The notes beneath the pieces are model-generated. The model was not told the origin of the DNA. It saw only the letters and a list, made by a program, of their open reading frames with translations, and made no database searches. Both the position numbers and the translations under genes were made by a program. From the NCBI RefSeq assembly GCF_000730625.1, contig NZ_BBIT01000013.1, forward strand, positions 248,001 to 312,000: DNA of 64,000 nucleotides. Direction: 5' to 3'. This DNA comes from Pseudomonas oryzihabitans NBRC 102199. GTDB taxonomy: Bacteria; Pseudomonadota; Gammaproteobacteria; Pseudomonadales; Pseudomonadaceae. Below are positions 17,694-26,274 of this stretch, one piece after another. The first letter of the stretch is position 1; each line of letters starts with the position of its first letter.

Positions 17694-19055
17694 ATGGCCA
17701 AGGCCAAGCGTCTCTACGGCTGCACCGAATGCGGCGCCACCTTTCCCAAGTGGGCGGGCCAGTGCGGTGAGTGCGGCGCCTGGAACACCCTGGTGGAAAC
17801 CGTCGTCGAGACCTCCGCTGTCCCTTCCGGACGCGCCGGCTGGGCCGGAGCCCAGGCGACCATCAAGACCCTGGCCGAGGTCAGCGTCGAGGAAACCCCG
17901 CGCTTCACCACCGATTCCACCGAACTCGACCGGGTGCTGGGTGGCGGCCTGGTGGATGGCTCCGTGGTGCTGATCGGCGGCGATCCCGGCATCGGCAAGT
18001 CCACCATCCTGCTGCAGACCCTCTGCCACCTGGCCGCGCGCATGCCGGCGCTCTATGTCACCGGCGAGGAATCCCAGCAGCAGGTGGCCATGCGTGCCCG
18101 CCGCCTGGGCCTGCCGGAAGACAAGCTCAAGGTCATGACCGAGACTTGCATCGAGTCCATCGTCGCCACCGCCCGCCAGGAAAAGCCGCGGGTCATGGTG
18201 ATCGACTCCATCCAGACCATCTTCACCGAGCAGCTGCAGTCCGCGCCCGGCGGCGTGGCCCAGGTACGCGAGAGCGCAGCGCTGCTGGTGCGGTTCGCCA
18301 AGCAGACCGGCACCGCCATCTTCCTGGTGGGCCACGTCACCAAGGAAGGCGCCCTGGCCGGACCGCGGGTGCTGGAGCACATGGTCGACACCGTGCTCTA
18401 TTTCGAGGGCGAATCCGACGGCCGCCTGCGCATGCTGAGAGCGGTCAAGAACCGCTTTGGCGCGGTCAACGAACTGGGCGTGTTCGGCATGACCGACAAG
18501 GGCCTCAAGGAGGTCTCCAACCCTTCGGCGATCTTTCTCAACCGGGCCCAGGAGGCGGTGGCCGGCAGCGTGGTCATGGCGACCTGGGAGGGCTCGCGGC
18601 CGATGCTGGTGGAGGTGCAGGCCCTGGTGGACACCAGTCACCTGGCCAATCCGCGGCGGGTCACCGTGGGCCTGGACCAGAATCGCCTGGCCATGCTGCT
18701 GGCGGTGCTGCACCGCCATGGCAGCATTCCCACCTACGATCAGGACGTCTTCATCAACGTGGTCGGCGGGGTCAAGGTGCTGGAGACGGCGGTGGACCTG
18801 GCGCTGATGTCGGCGGTGATCTCCAGCCTGAGGGACCGCGCCCTGCCGCACGACCTGCTGGTGTTCGGCGAGATCGGCCTGTCTGGTGAGATCCGCCCGG
18901 TGCCCAGTGGCCAGGAACGGCTCAAGGAGGCGGCCAAGCACGGCTTCAAGCGGGCCATCGTGCCCAAGGGTAATGCGCCCAAGGACCCGCCACCCGGCTT
19001 GCAGGTGGTCGCGGTGACGCGTCTGGAGCAGGCGCTGGATGCCCTGTTCGAATAG
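17694..19055 (+). CDS. radA: DNA repair protein RadA (branch-migration ATPase)
   Basis: RecA-like ATPase that processes recombination intermediates in the cytosol. At 453 residues it is the normal size. The N-terminal C4 zinc finger is CTECGATFPKWAGQCGEC. The Walker A motif is GGDPGIGKST, the RadA-specific KNRFG motif lies near residue 250, and a Lon-protease-like C-terminal domain follows (LGGVKVLETA-like segment, then LALMSAVISSLRDRALP). The ATG at 17694 begins exactly at the zinc-finger segment (MAKAKRLYGC). It is monocistronic, between the terminator at 17597 and the copB-like gene. Confidence 0.96.
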   Translation: MAKAKRLYGCTECGATFPKWAGQCGECGAWNTLVETVVETSAVPSGRAGWAGAQATIKTLAEVSVEETPRFTTDSTELDRVLGGGLVDGSVVLIGGDPGIGKSTILLQTLCHLAARMPALYVTGEESQQQVAMRARRLGLPEDKLKVMTETCIESIVATARQEKPRVMVIDSIQTIFTEQLQSAPGGVAQVRESAALLVRFAKQTGTAIFLVGHVTKEGALAGPRVLEHMVDTVLYFEGESDGRLRMLRAVKNRFGAVNELGVFGMTDKGLKEVSNPSAIFLNRAQEAVAGSVVMATWEGSRPMLVEVQALVDTSHLANPRRVTVGLDQNRLAMLLAVLHRHGSIPTYDQDVFINVVGGVKVLETAVDLALMSAVISSLRDRALPHDLLVFGEIGLSGEIRPVPSGQERLKEAAKHGFKRAIVPKGNAPKDPPPGLQVVAVTRLEQALDALFE

Positions 19056-19141
19056 CCCTGGGCGGCTTTTGTAATATTTTTTAAAACTCTCGGCGGGGCA
19101 GGGTGGTCTATCAGGCGCTTCCATGACCCTGGATACCCGCC

Positions 19142-19852
19142 ATGTCTCGTCTGCTCCCGCTTTCCGTATTCCTTGCCGGCTTCGCTACCAGTGCCCTGGT
19201 CCAGGCCGCCGATCCCAGCAGCTCCGCGCCGGCCAGTCTGGAGGTGGATCAGCTGGAGTGGCAGCACGCCGACGAAGGCAGCGTCTTCAACTGGGATCTG
19301 GAAGGCTGGGCCCTGGGCGGCGGCGCCAATCGCCTGGATTTTCGCAGCCAGGGCGAGCGTACCAACGGCCACACCGAGCAGGCCGAGGTGCAGGCGCTCT
19401 GGGGTCACGCCCTGGCCAAGGGCTGGGGCAGCGTGGCCGGCATCCGCCAGGATTTCAAACCCGGCTCGCCGCAGACCTGGGCAGCCCTGGGCATCCAGGA
19501 ACACGATCCCGAGGATCTCGACATCGAGATCACCGCCTTCTTTGGCGAAAACAGCCAGACCGCCCTGCGCCTGGAAGCCGAATACGACTGGGCCCTGACC
19601 CAGCGGCTGATCCTCCAGCCCCACACCGAACTCAATTTCTACGGCCGCAACGACGAGTCCCGCGGCCAGGGCGCCGGTTTCGCCGAAAGCGAAGCCGGGC
19701 TGCGCCTGAGATACCAGGTGACCCCGGAGGTCGCGCCCTATGTCGGGGTGTCCTGGAACGCCACCCACGGCAACACCGCCGCCATGGCGCGGGAAGAGGG
19801 CGAAGACACCCACGACGCTCGCCTGGTGGTGGGTCTGCACCTGGAGTTCTAG
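19142..19852 (+). CDS. CopB/PcoB-like outer-membrane protein (short form)
   Basis: Secreted 236-residue protein with a signal peptide (cleavage near VQAAD). The C-terminal part matches the CopB copper-resistance barrel: [21 protein letters not shown], then [20 protein letters not shown], then [15 protein letters not shown] and the aromatic end LHLEF. The Met/His-rich N-terminal copper-binding region of classical CopB is absent, and no copA multicopper oxidase or copRS genes are adjacent. A role in copper handling is therefore only inferred from the barrel. An AT-rich patch (GTAATATTTTTTAAAAC) about 70 bp upstream may contain its promoter. Confidence 0.7.
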   Translation: MSRLLPLSVFLAGFATSALVQAADPSSSAPASLEVDQLEWQHADEGSVFNWDLEGWALGGGANRLDFRSQGERTNGHTEQAEVQALWGHALAKGWGSVAGIRQDFKPGSPQTWAALGIQEHDPEDLDIEITAFFGENSQTALRLEAEYDWALTQRLILQPHTELNFYGRNDESRGQGAGFAESEAGLRLRYQVTPEVAPYVGVSWNATHGNTAAMAREEGEDTHDARLVVGLHLEF

Positions 19853-19933
19853 GCCCGGTCCTACGGAAGACTTCGCCCTTCGCTTCGGACAGGCGCCCTC
19901 GCTCAGGGGGTAGGCAGAGGTGACCTGGCTGTT

Positions 19934-20018
19934 CTATCGCGGCCACGGGCCGCTCCTGCAGCGCTTTCCGTGTACCTGTAGGAGCGATCGCTAAGGCGCA
20001 CCGGCATGGCCGCGATAG
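19934..20018. repeat. Paired REP-like palindrome (BIME-like)
   Basis: Outer arms CTATCGCGGCCA and TGGCCGCGATAG are perfect inverts. Inner arms carry the GGAGCG/CGCTCC core of Pseudomonas REP elements. The same family appears at 33204-33298 and, degenerate, at 52325. Confidence 0.75.
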
Positions 20019-20087
20019 AGATCAAGCAGAGCAGTAGCGTGGAAAACGGCGCAGCCTTTTCCACTGGGCCTTCGCGGCGAGGGACAC

Positions 20088-20121
20088 CCTCACCCCAACC
20101 CTCTCCCGAGGGGAGAGGGGG
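20088..20121. repeat. CCCTCACCCC-type hairpin repeat
   Basis: The sequence CCCTCACCCCAACCCTCTCC leads into a perfect hairpin, arms CCCTCTCCC and GGGAGAGGG with a GAG loop (20099-20119). Similar CCCTCACCCCAACCCTCTCC repeats are, as I recall, common between genes in gammaproteobacteria. Confidence 0.65.
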
Positions 20122-20263
20122 CTATCCGTGCAGGTGTTCATCTCCATCGGCTTCAGGATCGCGATCAGCTGTCTGCCTACACCTGTAGGAGCACCCCGCG
20201 ACCGCGATAAGCCGCAATCGGCACAGACGATAGAGCGCTAGCCAGTACCGTCGACCCCAAGAC

Positions 20264-20629
20264 CTAGGGCGAACCCAGCGCCGCCAGTTCGCGTTCCAGC
20301 AGGGTTTCGTCGCCCAGGTTCAGCTCCACCAGGCGGCGCAGGTGGCTGATGGAATCCAGATCGATCTGGCGGCAGGCGAAGGCCAACTGCTCCGGGGTTT
20401 CCCGTACCAGCTCCACGTCCATGCTCACCTGGGCCTCGTCGTTCAGCAGGATGCGCAGCTGATAGGCCGCGCTCGGCTGGGCCGACCAGTCGGCAGGCCG
20501 CGCCAGCAGCACGCCCTTGAGCGAGATGTCGTCCACGGGCGCTGCCCACTGGCGCTCACCCTGGTGCAACTGGGCAGGGGCATCGAAGGTGAAGCGGGTA
20601 AAGCGGCGACGCTCGTTGGTGTCGTTCAT
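20264..20629 (-). CDS. mapZ: PilZ-domain c-di-GMP adaptor MapZ
   Basis: Single-domain PilZ protein of 121 residues. The c-di-GMP binding motifs are the N-terminal RRRFTR (RxxxR) and DISLKGV (the D/NxSxxG motif). The stretch IDLDSISHLRRLVELNLGD matches my recollection of P. aeruginosa PA4608 (MapZ) almost exactly. There MapZ binds the chemotaxis methyltransferase CheR1 when c-di-GMP is high and alters flagellar switching. The ATG at 20629 follows AGGAAG. Position beside radA and cstA also fits the Pseudomonas order. It ends in a repeat-rich gap, and a divergent promoter is not needed because the next gene is on the same strand upstream. Confidence 0.88.
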   Translation of the reverse strand: MNDTNERRRFTRFTFDAPAQLHQGERQWAAPVDDISLKGVLLARPADWSAQPSAAYQLRILLNDEAQVSMDVELVRETPEQLAFACRQIDLDSISHLRRLVELNLGDETLLERELAALGSP

Positions 20630-20776
20630 GGAAGGGCTTCCTGAGGTTTCCTGATCACTGTAGACGACCGTGGCCGTCCCGTATCGACTGCGCCTGGAAG
20701 GGTAGCCGGCGGCGGCCGGTGGGGCCAGGACGAGAGGGCTCATTGGTCGCCAGGGGGCGAGCAGCGGCCCAATTCG

Positions 20777-21415
20777 TCAGACGTTGGAGGTGCCCTCCGG
20801 GCGCCAGCCGTACTCGCGCGCATGGCGGACCAGATCGGCCGGCTTCTGGATGTCCAGCTTGCGGCGGATGCTCAGGCGGTGGGTTTCCACCGTGCGCACG
20901 CTGAGCCCAAGCTGCTGGGCCATGGTCTTGTTGTTGAGGCCCTGGGCCATGAGCAGCAGCACCTGGCGCTCCCGCGGGGTGAGGTCGCCGTCACTGGTGC
21001 CCCCTTCGCCCAGGCGGGCCGCGATGGCGCTGCTGTAGAAGCGCCCGCCGACCGCCAGGGCTTCCACCGCGGCGATGATCTCCTCGGACGGCGCATCCTT
21101 GAGCACATAGCCGGCCGCGCCGACCCGCAACGAGGTGCTCACGTATTCGCGATTGTCGTACATGCTCAGGATCAGCACCCGGGCGCGCGGGGCGCGTTCG
21201 GCGATCAGGGCGGTCAGCTCCAGGCCGTTGATGTCCTTGAGGCCGATGTCCACCAGCAGGATGTCCGGATCGAGCCGCGCCAGCAGGTCGAGGGCTTCCG
21301 CACCACTGCCGGCCTCGCCGACCACGACGAAGCGCTCGATGGTGCCCAGCAGCGCCCGCACCCCGGCGCGGACCAGGGCATGGTCGTCGACCAGGAGGAT
21401 GCGGATGGGCGTCAT
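20777..21415 (-). CDS. NarL/FixJ-family response regulator
   Basis: Cytosolic transcription factor of 212 residues. The receiver domain has the acidic pair in LLVDDHALVRAG, phospho-acceptor Asp56 in DILLVDIGL and Lys in GYVLKDAP. The LuxR-type helix-turn-helix is LTPRERQVLLLMAQGLNNKTMA followed by VRTVETHRLSIRRKLDI. It is cotranscribed with its kinase: the kinase stop and this start overlap as ATGA. The pair lies between mapZ and the divergent cstA operon. A NarL-like palindrome at 22807-22826, in the promoter region shared with cstA, is its likely target. The regulated genes are otherwise unknown. Confidence 0.92.
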   Translation of the reverse strand: MTPIRILLVDDHALVRAGVRALLGTIERFVVVGEAGSGAEALDLLARLDPDILLVDIGLKDINGLELTALIAERAPRARVLILSMYDNREYVSTSLRVGAAGYVLKDAPSEEIIAAVEALAVGGRFYSSAIAARLGEGGTSDGDLTPRERQVLLLMAQGLNNKTMAQQLGLSVRTVETHRLSIRRKLDIQKPADLVRHAREYGWRPEGTSNV

Positions 21416-22785
21416 GTCGGGCTTTCCTCGTCGGCCGGGAGGTCCGAGCGTAGCAGAACCACGTCCAGGGTCGTGCCGCCGGGGCCGGACTGGATGGCGC
21501 AGCGACCGCCGAATAGCTCCACCCGCTCGCGGATGTTGCGCAGGCCGATGCCGCCGCTGAGATGTTCCACCTGGCCGGTATCGAAGCCCCGACCGTCGTC
21601 GTGCACGGTCAGGCAGATCCAGCGCCCGCGGCGCTGCAGGTCGATGACGACCTTGCGCGCCGCCGCGTGGCGCTCGATGTTGGTCAGGGCCTCCTGGACG
21701 ATGCGGAACAGGGCGACGTCCATGTCGCCGCCGGCGGTGCTGTCGTCCAGGGTCTGCCGATAGTCCACGTCCAGGCCGCTGCGCTGGCGGAATTCCTCCA
21801 CCAGCTGCCCGAGCGCCGCGGGCAGGCCGAGGGTATCCAGCAGCGAAGGGTGCAGGTCGTGGGAGATGCGGCGGATCTCGCCGATGGCGGCGGCCAGGCG
21901 CTGGGTGCCTTCGCGCAGGGTCTCGCCGGCGCTGGGCTTGCCGGTCCCCAGTTCGCGGCTGGCCAGTTCGAACTGGAACTTGATGGACACCAGCAGCTGG
22001 CTGATGCCGTCGTGCAATTCCCGCGACAGCCGCGATCTTTCCTCTTCCTGGGAGGTGATGAGTCTCTGGGTCAGCTGCTTGAGCTTGCGATCGGCCAGGC
22101 GGTGCTCGCTGACGTTGAGCGTCAGGCCGCCGGCGAACACCAGCAGCACCGCCACCAGGGCCACCCCGGCGCTGGCCAGCAGGGTGGTGCGGATGCCAGC
22201 GGCCACGTCGTGGCGCACCTGGGCGAGGGCGGCGTCCACGTCGTCCAGATAGAGGCCGGTGCCCAGCACCCAGCCCCAGCGCTGCAGCTGGGTCACGTAG
22301 GCGAGCTTTTCCGCCATCTGGCCGCTGGAGGGCTTCTGCCAGCCATAGCGCTGGAAGCCGTCGCCCTGGCTGGCACTGCGCAGCAGCGCCTGGATCACCA
22401 GCAGGCCGTTGCCGTCGGTGAGTTGCCAGAGATCCTGGCCGACCAGCTCGGGCTGGCGCGGGTGCATGAGATTGCGGCCATGCTGGTCGTAGACGAAGAA
22501 GTAGCCGTCGCTGCCGAAATTCAGGCTGGCCAGCAGCGCCAGTACCCTGGCCTTGGTCTCCTCGTCGTCGCGACCGCTGCCGTACAGCGGCTGGATGGCA
22601 CTGACGCCCATCTCCACATAGTTGCGCAACTCGGTCTTCTTGCTGCCGAGGATGCTGTGTTCGAGCAGCCGTGCCTGCTGCTCGCCCAGGCGCTGGCTCT
22701 GTTCCAGGACCACCAGGCAGACCGCGGCCACCGCCAGCAGCAGCGGCAGCAGTCCGAGGGCGACCATCTTGTATTTGAGCTGCAT
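21412..22785 (-). CDS. Cache-domain sensor histidine kinase (NarX-type HisKA_3)
   Basis: Membrane kinase of 457 residues. Helix 1 is at about 7-27 and helix 2 at about 201-222. Between them is a periplasmic single-Cache domain, with the diagnostic GYFFVYDQHGRNLMHPRQP and WGWVLGTGLYLDDV segments. This class commonly binds small organic acids. The cytosolic part has HisKA_3 with the phosphorylated His258 in SRLSRELHDGISQLL, then HATPase motifs (DDGRGFD, GGIGLRNIRER). I chose ATG 22785 with AGGTG upstream over the GTG at 22791. It is the first gene of a two-gene operon with the regulator and diverges from cstA, which encodes a pyruvate/peptide-type transporter. A carbon-source sensor role is inferred. 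Confidence 0.88.
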   Translation of the reverse strand: MQLKYKMVALGLLPLLLAVAAVCLVVLEQSQRLGEQQARLLEHSILGSKKTELRNYVEMGVSAIQPLYGSGRDDEETKARVLALLASLNFGSDGYFFVYDQHGRNLMHPRQPELVGQDLWQLTDGNGLLVIQALLRSASQGDGFQRYGWQKPSSGQMAEKLAYVTQLQRWGWVLGTGLYLDDVDAALAQVRHDVAAGIRTTLLASAGVALVAVLLVFAGGLTLNVSEHRLADRKLKQLTQRLITSQEEERSRLSRELHDGISQLLVSIKFQFELASRELGTGKPSAGETLREGTQRLAAAIGEIRRISHDLHPSLLDTLGLPAALGQLVEEFRQRSGLDVDYRQTLDDSTAGGDMDVALFRIVQEALTNIERHAAARKVVIDLQRRGRWICLTVHDDGRGFDTGQVEHLSGGIGLRNIRERVELFGGRCAIQSGPGGTTLDVVLLRSDLPADEESPT

Positions 22786-22806
22786 CGGCACCTGTCCGGG
22801 CTGGCG

Positions 22807-22826
22807 GCTACGTAGAACTACGTAGC
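22807..22826. promoter_or_regulatory. Perfect 9-2-9 palindrome between the Cache kinase and cstA
   Basis: GCTACGTAG and CTACGTAGC are separated by AA. The inner heptamers TACGTAG and CTACGTA make a 7-2-7 arrangement, as in dimer sites for NarL-type regulators. It lies 22 bp upstream of the kinase start and 124 bp before cstA. A further half-like GGTAGTT occurs at about 22834. Confidence 0.6.
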
Positions 22827-22950
22827 GGGCCTTGGGTAGTTCTGCGAATTTCGCTGTCGCGTCGAGCCGCCGATAGTAATATGGCTCCGCTGTGGGCTCT
22901 CACAATAACAAGTATCGCCGCGGCCACTGGTGCGCGGCAGGAGAACAAGC

Positions 22951-25008
22951 ATGACCCGAATGGCCAGCCATCTTGCCTGGTTCGCCGTTGCCGTACTGGG
23001 CGCCTTCGCGCTGGGTACCGTGGCGCTGAGTCGAGGCGAAGCGATCAACGCCCTCTGGATCGTGGTCGCCGCCGTGGCGATCTACCTCGTTGCCTACCGC
23101 TACTACAGCCTGTTCATCGCCACCAAGGTGATGGGCCTGGACGCCAAAAGAGCCACGCCCGCCGTGCTCAACAACGACGGCCTGGACTACGTCCCCACCA
23201 ACAAGCACATCCTCTTCGGCCACCACTTCGCTGCCATCGCCGGCGCTGGTCCGCTGGTAGGCCCGGTGCTCGCCGCCCAGATGGGCTATCTGCCCGGCAC
23301 CCTCTGGCTGATCGCCGGGGTGGTCTTTGCCGGCGCGGTGCAGGACTTCATGATCCTGTTCCTCTCCACCCGCCGCAACGGCCGCTCTCTGGGCGACATG
23401 GTGCGCGAGGAGATGGGGCGCATCCCCGGCACCATCGCCCTGTTCGGCTGCTTCCTGATCATGATCATCATCCTCGCGGTGCTGGCGCTGATCGTGGTCA
23501 AGGCCCTGGCCGAGAGCCCGTGGGGCATGTTCACCGTGATCGCCACCCTGCCGATCGCCATGTTCATGGGCGTCTACATGAGATACATCCGCCCCGGGCG
23601 CATCGGCGAGATCTCGCTGATCGGCGTGGTACTGCTGCTGGCCTCCATCTGGGTGGGTGGCCTGGTCGCCGCCGATCCGGTCTGGGGTCCGGCCTTCACC
23701 TTCACCGGCGTGCAGATCACCTGGATGCTGATCGGCTACGGCTTCGTTGCCGCCGTGCTGCCGGTCTGGCTGGTGCTGGCCCCGCGTGACTACCTGTCCA
23801 CCTTCCTCAAGATCGGCACCATCATCGCCCTGGCCATCGGCATCCTGGTGACCATGCCGATGCTGAAAATGCCGGCCCTGACCCAGTTCGTCGACGGCAC
23901 CGGTCCGGTGTGGAAGGGCACCCTGTTCCCCTTCCTGTTCATCACCATCGCCTGCGGCGCGGTGTCCGGCTTCCATGCCCTGATCAGCTCGGGCACCACC
24001 CCCAAGCTGATCGCCAAGGAAACCCATGCCCGCTACATCGGCTACGGCGCCATGCTGATGGAGTCCTTTGTCGCCATCATGGCCATGGTCGCCGCCTCGG
24101 TGATCGAGCCGGGCGTCTACTTCGCCATGAACAGCCCGGCCGCCGTGGTCGGCGCCGACGTGGTGTCGGTGGCCGCCAAGATCAGCACCTGGGGCTTCGT
24201 GGTGACGCCCGAGATGCTGCAGGCCACCGCCACCGAGATCGGCGAGCACACCATCCTGGCCCGTGCCGGTGGTGCGCCGACCCTGGCGGTGGGCATCGCC
24301 CAGATCATGCACAACGTGCTGCCGGGCGAGAACACCATGGCCTTCTGGTACCACTTCGCCATCCTGTTCGAGGCGCTGTTCATCCTGACTGCGGTGGACG
24401 CCGGCACCCGCGCCGGACGCTTCATGCTGCAGGACCTGCTGGGCAGCTTCGTACCGGCGCTGAAGCGCACCGACTCCTGGACTGCCAACGTCATCGGCAC
24501 CGCCGGTTGCGTCGCCCTCTGGGGCTGGCTGCTGTACCAGGGCGTGGTCGATCCGCTGGGCGGCATCAACACCCTCTGGCCATTGTTCGGCATCTCCAAC
24601 CAGATGCTCGCCGGTATCGCCCTGATGCTGGGCTCGGTGGTGCTGATCAAGATGAAGCGCCAGCGCTATGTCTGGGTGACCCTGGTGCCGGCGGTGTGGC
24701 TGCTGATCTGCACCACCACCGCCAGCCTGATCAAGCTGTTCGATTCGAATCCGGCGGTCGGCTTCCTGGCCCTGGCCAAGAAGTACAGCACCGCCATGGC
24801 CCAGGGCCAGGTGATCGCCCCGGCCAAGAGCATGGAGCAGATGCAGCACATCGTCTTCAACGCCTACACCAACGCCACCCTCTCGGTGCTGTTCCTGGTG
24901 GTGGTGATGAGCATCCTGTTCTTTTCCATCAAGGTCGGTCGCGCCGCCCTGGCCAAGCCCGAGCGCAGCGATCGCGAGACCCCGTTCCAGCCGGCCGCGG
25001 GCGTTTAA
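22951..25008 (+). CDS. cstA: CstA-family carbon-starvation/pyruvate transporter
   Basis: Inner-membrane symporter of 685 residues with many hydrophobic helices, the usual size for CstA. Typical segments are LDYVPTNKHILFGHHFAAIA and GPLVGPVLAAQMGYLPG near residues 80-115. E. coli relatives import peptides or pyruvate when preferred carbon runs out (CstA, BtsT). The ATG at 22951 follows AGGAG with a 7-base spacer and gives MTRMASHLAWFAVAV. It is followed 12 bp later by the small ybdD-type gene and then yjiA, the standard cluster. Its promoter region is shared with the divergent Cache kinase operon and holds the 7-2-7 palindrome. Confidence 0.94.
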   Translation: MTRMASHLAWFAVAVLGAFALGTVALSRGEAINALWIVVAAVAIYLVAYRYYSLFIATKVMGLDAKRATPAVLNNDGLDYVPTNKHILFGHHFAAIAGAGPLVGPVLAAQMGYLPGTLWLIAGVVFAGAVQDFMILFLSTRRNGRSLGDMVREEMGRIPGTIALFGCFLIMIIILAVLALIVVKALAESPWGMFTVIATLPIAMFMGVYMRYIRPGRIGEISLIGVVLLLASIWVGGLVAADPVWGPAFTFTGVQITWMLIGYGFVAAVLPVWLVLAPRDYLSTFLKIGTIIALAIGILVTMPMLKMPALTQFVDGTGPVWKGTLFPFLFITIACGAVSGFHALISSGTTPKLIAKETHARYIGYGAMLMESFVAIMAMVAASVIEPGVYFAMNSPAAVVGADVVSVAAKISTWGFVVTPEMLQATATEIGEHTILARAGGAPTLAVGIAQIMHNVLPGENTMAFWYHFAILFEALFILTAVDAGTRAGRFMLQDLLGSFVPALKRTDSWTANVIGTAGCVALWGWLLYQGVVDPLGGINTLWPLFGISNQMLAGIALMLGSVVLIKMKRQRYVWVTLVPAVWLLICTTTASLIKLFDSNPAVGFLALAKKYSTAMAQGQVIAPAKSMEQMQHIVFNAYTNATLSVLFLVVVMSILFFSIKVGRAALAKPERSDRETPFQPAAGV

Positions 25009-25020
25009 AGGAGAATCCCT

Positions 25021-25224
25021 ATGTTCAATGACCTGGGTCGCATGGGTAAGTACCTGGGGCAGGCCGCCAAGATGCTGGTGGGCATGCCCGACTACGACAC
25101 CTATGTCGAGCACATGCGCGGCAAGCACCCGGACCAGCCGGTGATGAGCTACGAAGCCTTCTTCCGCGAGCGCCAGGAAGCGCGTTACGGTGGCGGCAAG
25201 TCCGGCGCCATACGCTGCTGCTGA
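25021..25224 (+). CDS. ybdD: YbdD/YjiX family small protein (DUF466)
   Basis: Small 67-residue cytosolic protein found almost always directly behind cstA-type genes. The central [19 protein letters not shown], then [19 protein letters not shown] and the Cys-Cys C-terminus match the DUF466 family. AAGGAGA stands about 8 bases before the ATG. The tight 12-bp spacing implies co-translation with cstA. It is thought to be an accessory of the transporter; the mechanism is unknown. A GC-rich hairpin follows it at 25240. Confidence 0.9.
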   Translation: MFNDLGRMGKYLGQAAKMLVGMPDYDTYVEHMRGKHPDQPVMSYEAFFRERQEARYGGGKSGAIRCC

Positions 25225-25239
25225 CCCAGGGTCTCCTCC

Positions 25240-25268
25240 AGGCCGGGCCTCGAGCCCGGCCTCTTTCT
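25240..25268 (+). terminator. Hairpin between ybdD and yjiA
   Basis: Perfect 9-bp arms AGGCCGGGC and GCCCGGCCT with loop CTCGA, then CTTTCT. It lies 15 bp after the ybdD stop and 14 bp before yjiA, so it may attenuate transcription into yjiA. Confidence 0.65.
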
Positions 25269-25281
25269 GTCTGGAGTTGCC

Positions 25282-26274
25282 ATGCACGAACCCATCCCCG
25301 TCACCGTCCTGACCGGCTTTCTCGGCGCCGGCAAGACCACCTTGCTCAAGCACATCCTGCAGGCCGAGCACGGCCTCAGGATCGCCGTGATCGAAAACGA
25401 ATTCAGCGCCCTCGACGTCGACGGCGAATTGCTGGAAGACGCTGGCGCCGTACAACTGATGAAGGTCGCCAACGGCTGCGTCTGCTGCACCGGCAGCAAG
25501 GACCTGGCCTATGCCCTGACCGTGCTGCTGGAGCGGCTGGACAGCGGCGAACTGGATTTCGAGCGCCTGGTAGTGGAATGCACCGGTCTCGCCGATCCCG
25601 GTCCGGTGGCCCAGACCTTCTTTACCGACGACCTGCTGCGCGAGCGCTATCTGCTCGATGGGGTGCTGACCCTGGTGGACGCCGTCCACGCCAGCGAGCA
25701 ACTGAGCGATCCGCTGCTGCAGGCGCAGATCGGTTTCGCCGACCGCCTGCTGCTGACCAAGCTCGACCTGGCCGAGCCGGCCGCCGTCGAGGCGCTGGAG
25801 AATCGCCTGCAGCGCATCAATCGCCGTGCGCCCATCCGCCATGTCGATCATGGCCGCATCGAGCTGGCCGAATTGCTGGACATCCGCGGTTTCAACCTGC
25901 ACGACGAAGACCTGGCGCCGCCCACGCTGTTTCGCCCGCTGCGCCCGGTGTCGGAAGCCGTCAGCCTCACCGAGCGCATCCAGTCCATCGCCATCCGCGA
26001 GTCGCGCCCCTACGATCAGGACAAGATCGGCAAGGTCATGGAGATGCTGCTCGACACCCTTGGCTGCGACCTGCTGCGCTACAAGGGGCTGCTCAATATC
26101 GCCGGCGAGGAGCGCCGCCTGCTGTTCCAGGGCGTGCAGCAGATCTATGCCGCCGACTGGGAGCGTGACTGGCTGGCCGACGAGGAACGCGAAAGCCGCG
26201 TGGTGCTGATCGGCATGGACCTGCCGGAAGAGCGCATCCGCGCCGCCTTCGAGCGGGCGGTGGCACGCACCTGA
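25282..26274 (+). CDS. yjiA: CobW/COG0523-family metal-binding GTPase YjiA
   Basis: P-loop GTPase of 330 residues. Walker A is GFLGAGKTTLL, followed by VIENEFSALDVDG, the metal-binding motif NGCVCC (CxCC) at about residue 70 and the guanine-specificity region LLTKLDLAE. The C-terminal CobW_C domain runs from about 225. Family members act as metallochaperones or metal-responsive regulators, mostly for zinc; E. coli YjiA binds GTP and transition metals. It follows cstA-ybdD across an attenuator-like hairpin, the same arrangement as the E. coli yjiY-yjiX-yjiA region. The link between the transporter and the GTPase is unexplained. Confidence 0.93.
   Translation: MHEPIPVTVLTGFLGAGKTTLLKHILQAEHGLRIAVIENEFSALDVDGELLEDAGAVQLMKVANGCVCCTGSKDLAYALTVLLERLDSGELDFERLVVECTGLADPGPVAQTFFTDDLLRERYLLDGVLTLVDAVHASEQLSDPLLQAQIGFADRLLLTKLDLAEPAAVEALENRLQRINRRAPIRHVDHGRIELAELLDIRGFNLHDEDLAPPTLFRPLRPVSEAVSLTERIQSIAIRESRPYDQDKIGKVMEMLLDTLGCDLLRYKGLLNIAGEERRLLFQGVQQIYAADWERDWLADEERESRVVLIGMDLPEERIRAAFERAVART

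Larger units (their letters stand above)
19853..20263. other. 411-bp gene-free stretch rich in extragenic repeats
   Basis: No credible gene. It holds a paired REP-like palindrome (19934-20018), the CCCTCACCCC-type repeat (20088-20121), and a further single REP-like unit starting CCTGTAGGAGC near 20182. These lie between the convergent copB-like gene and mapZ. Confidence 0.7.
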
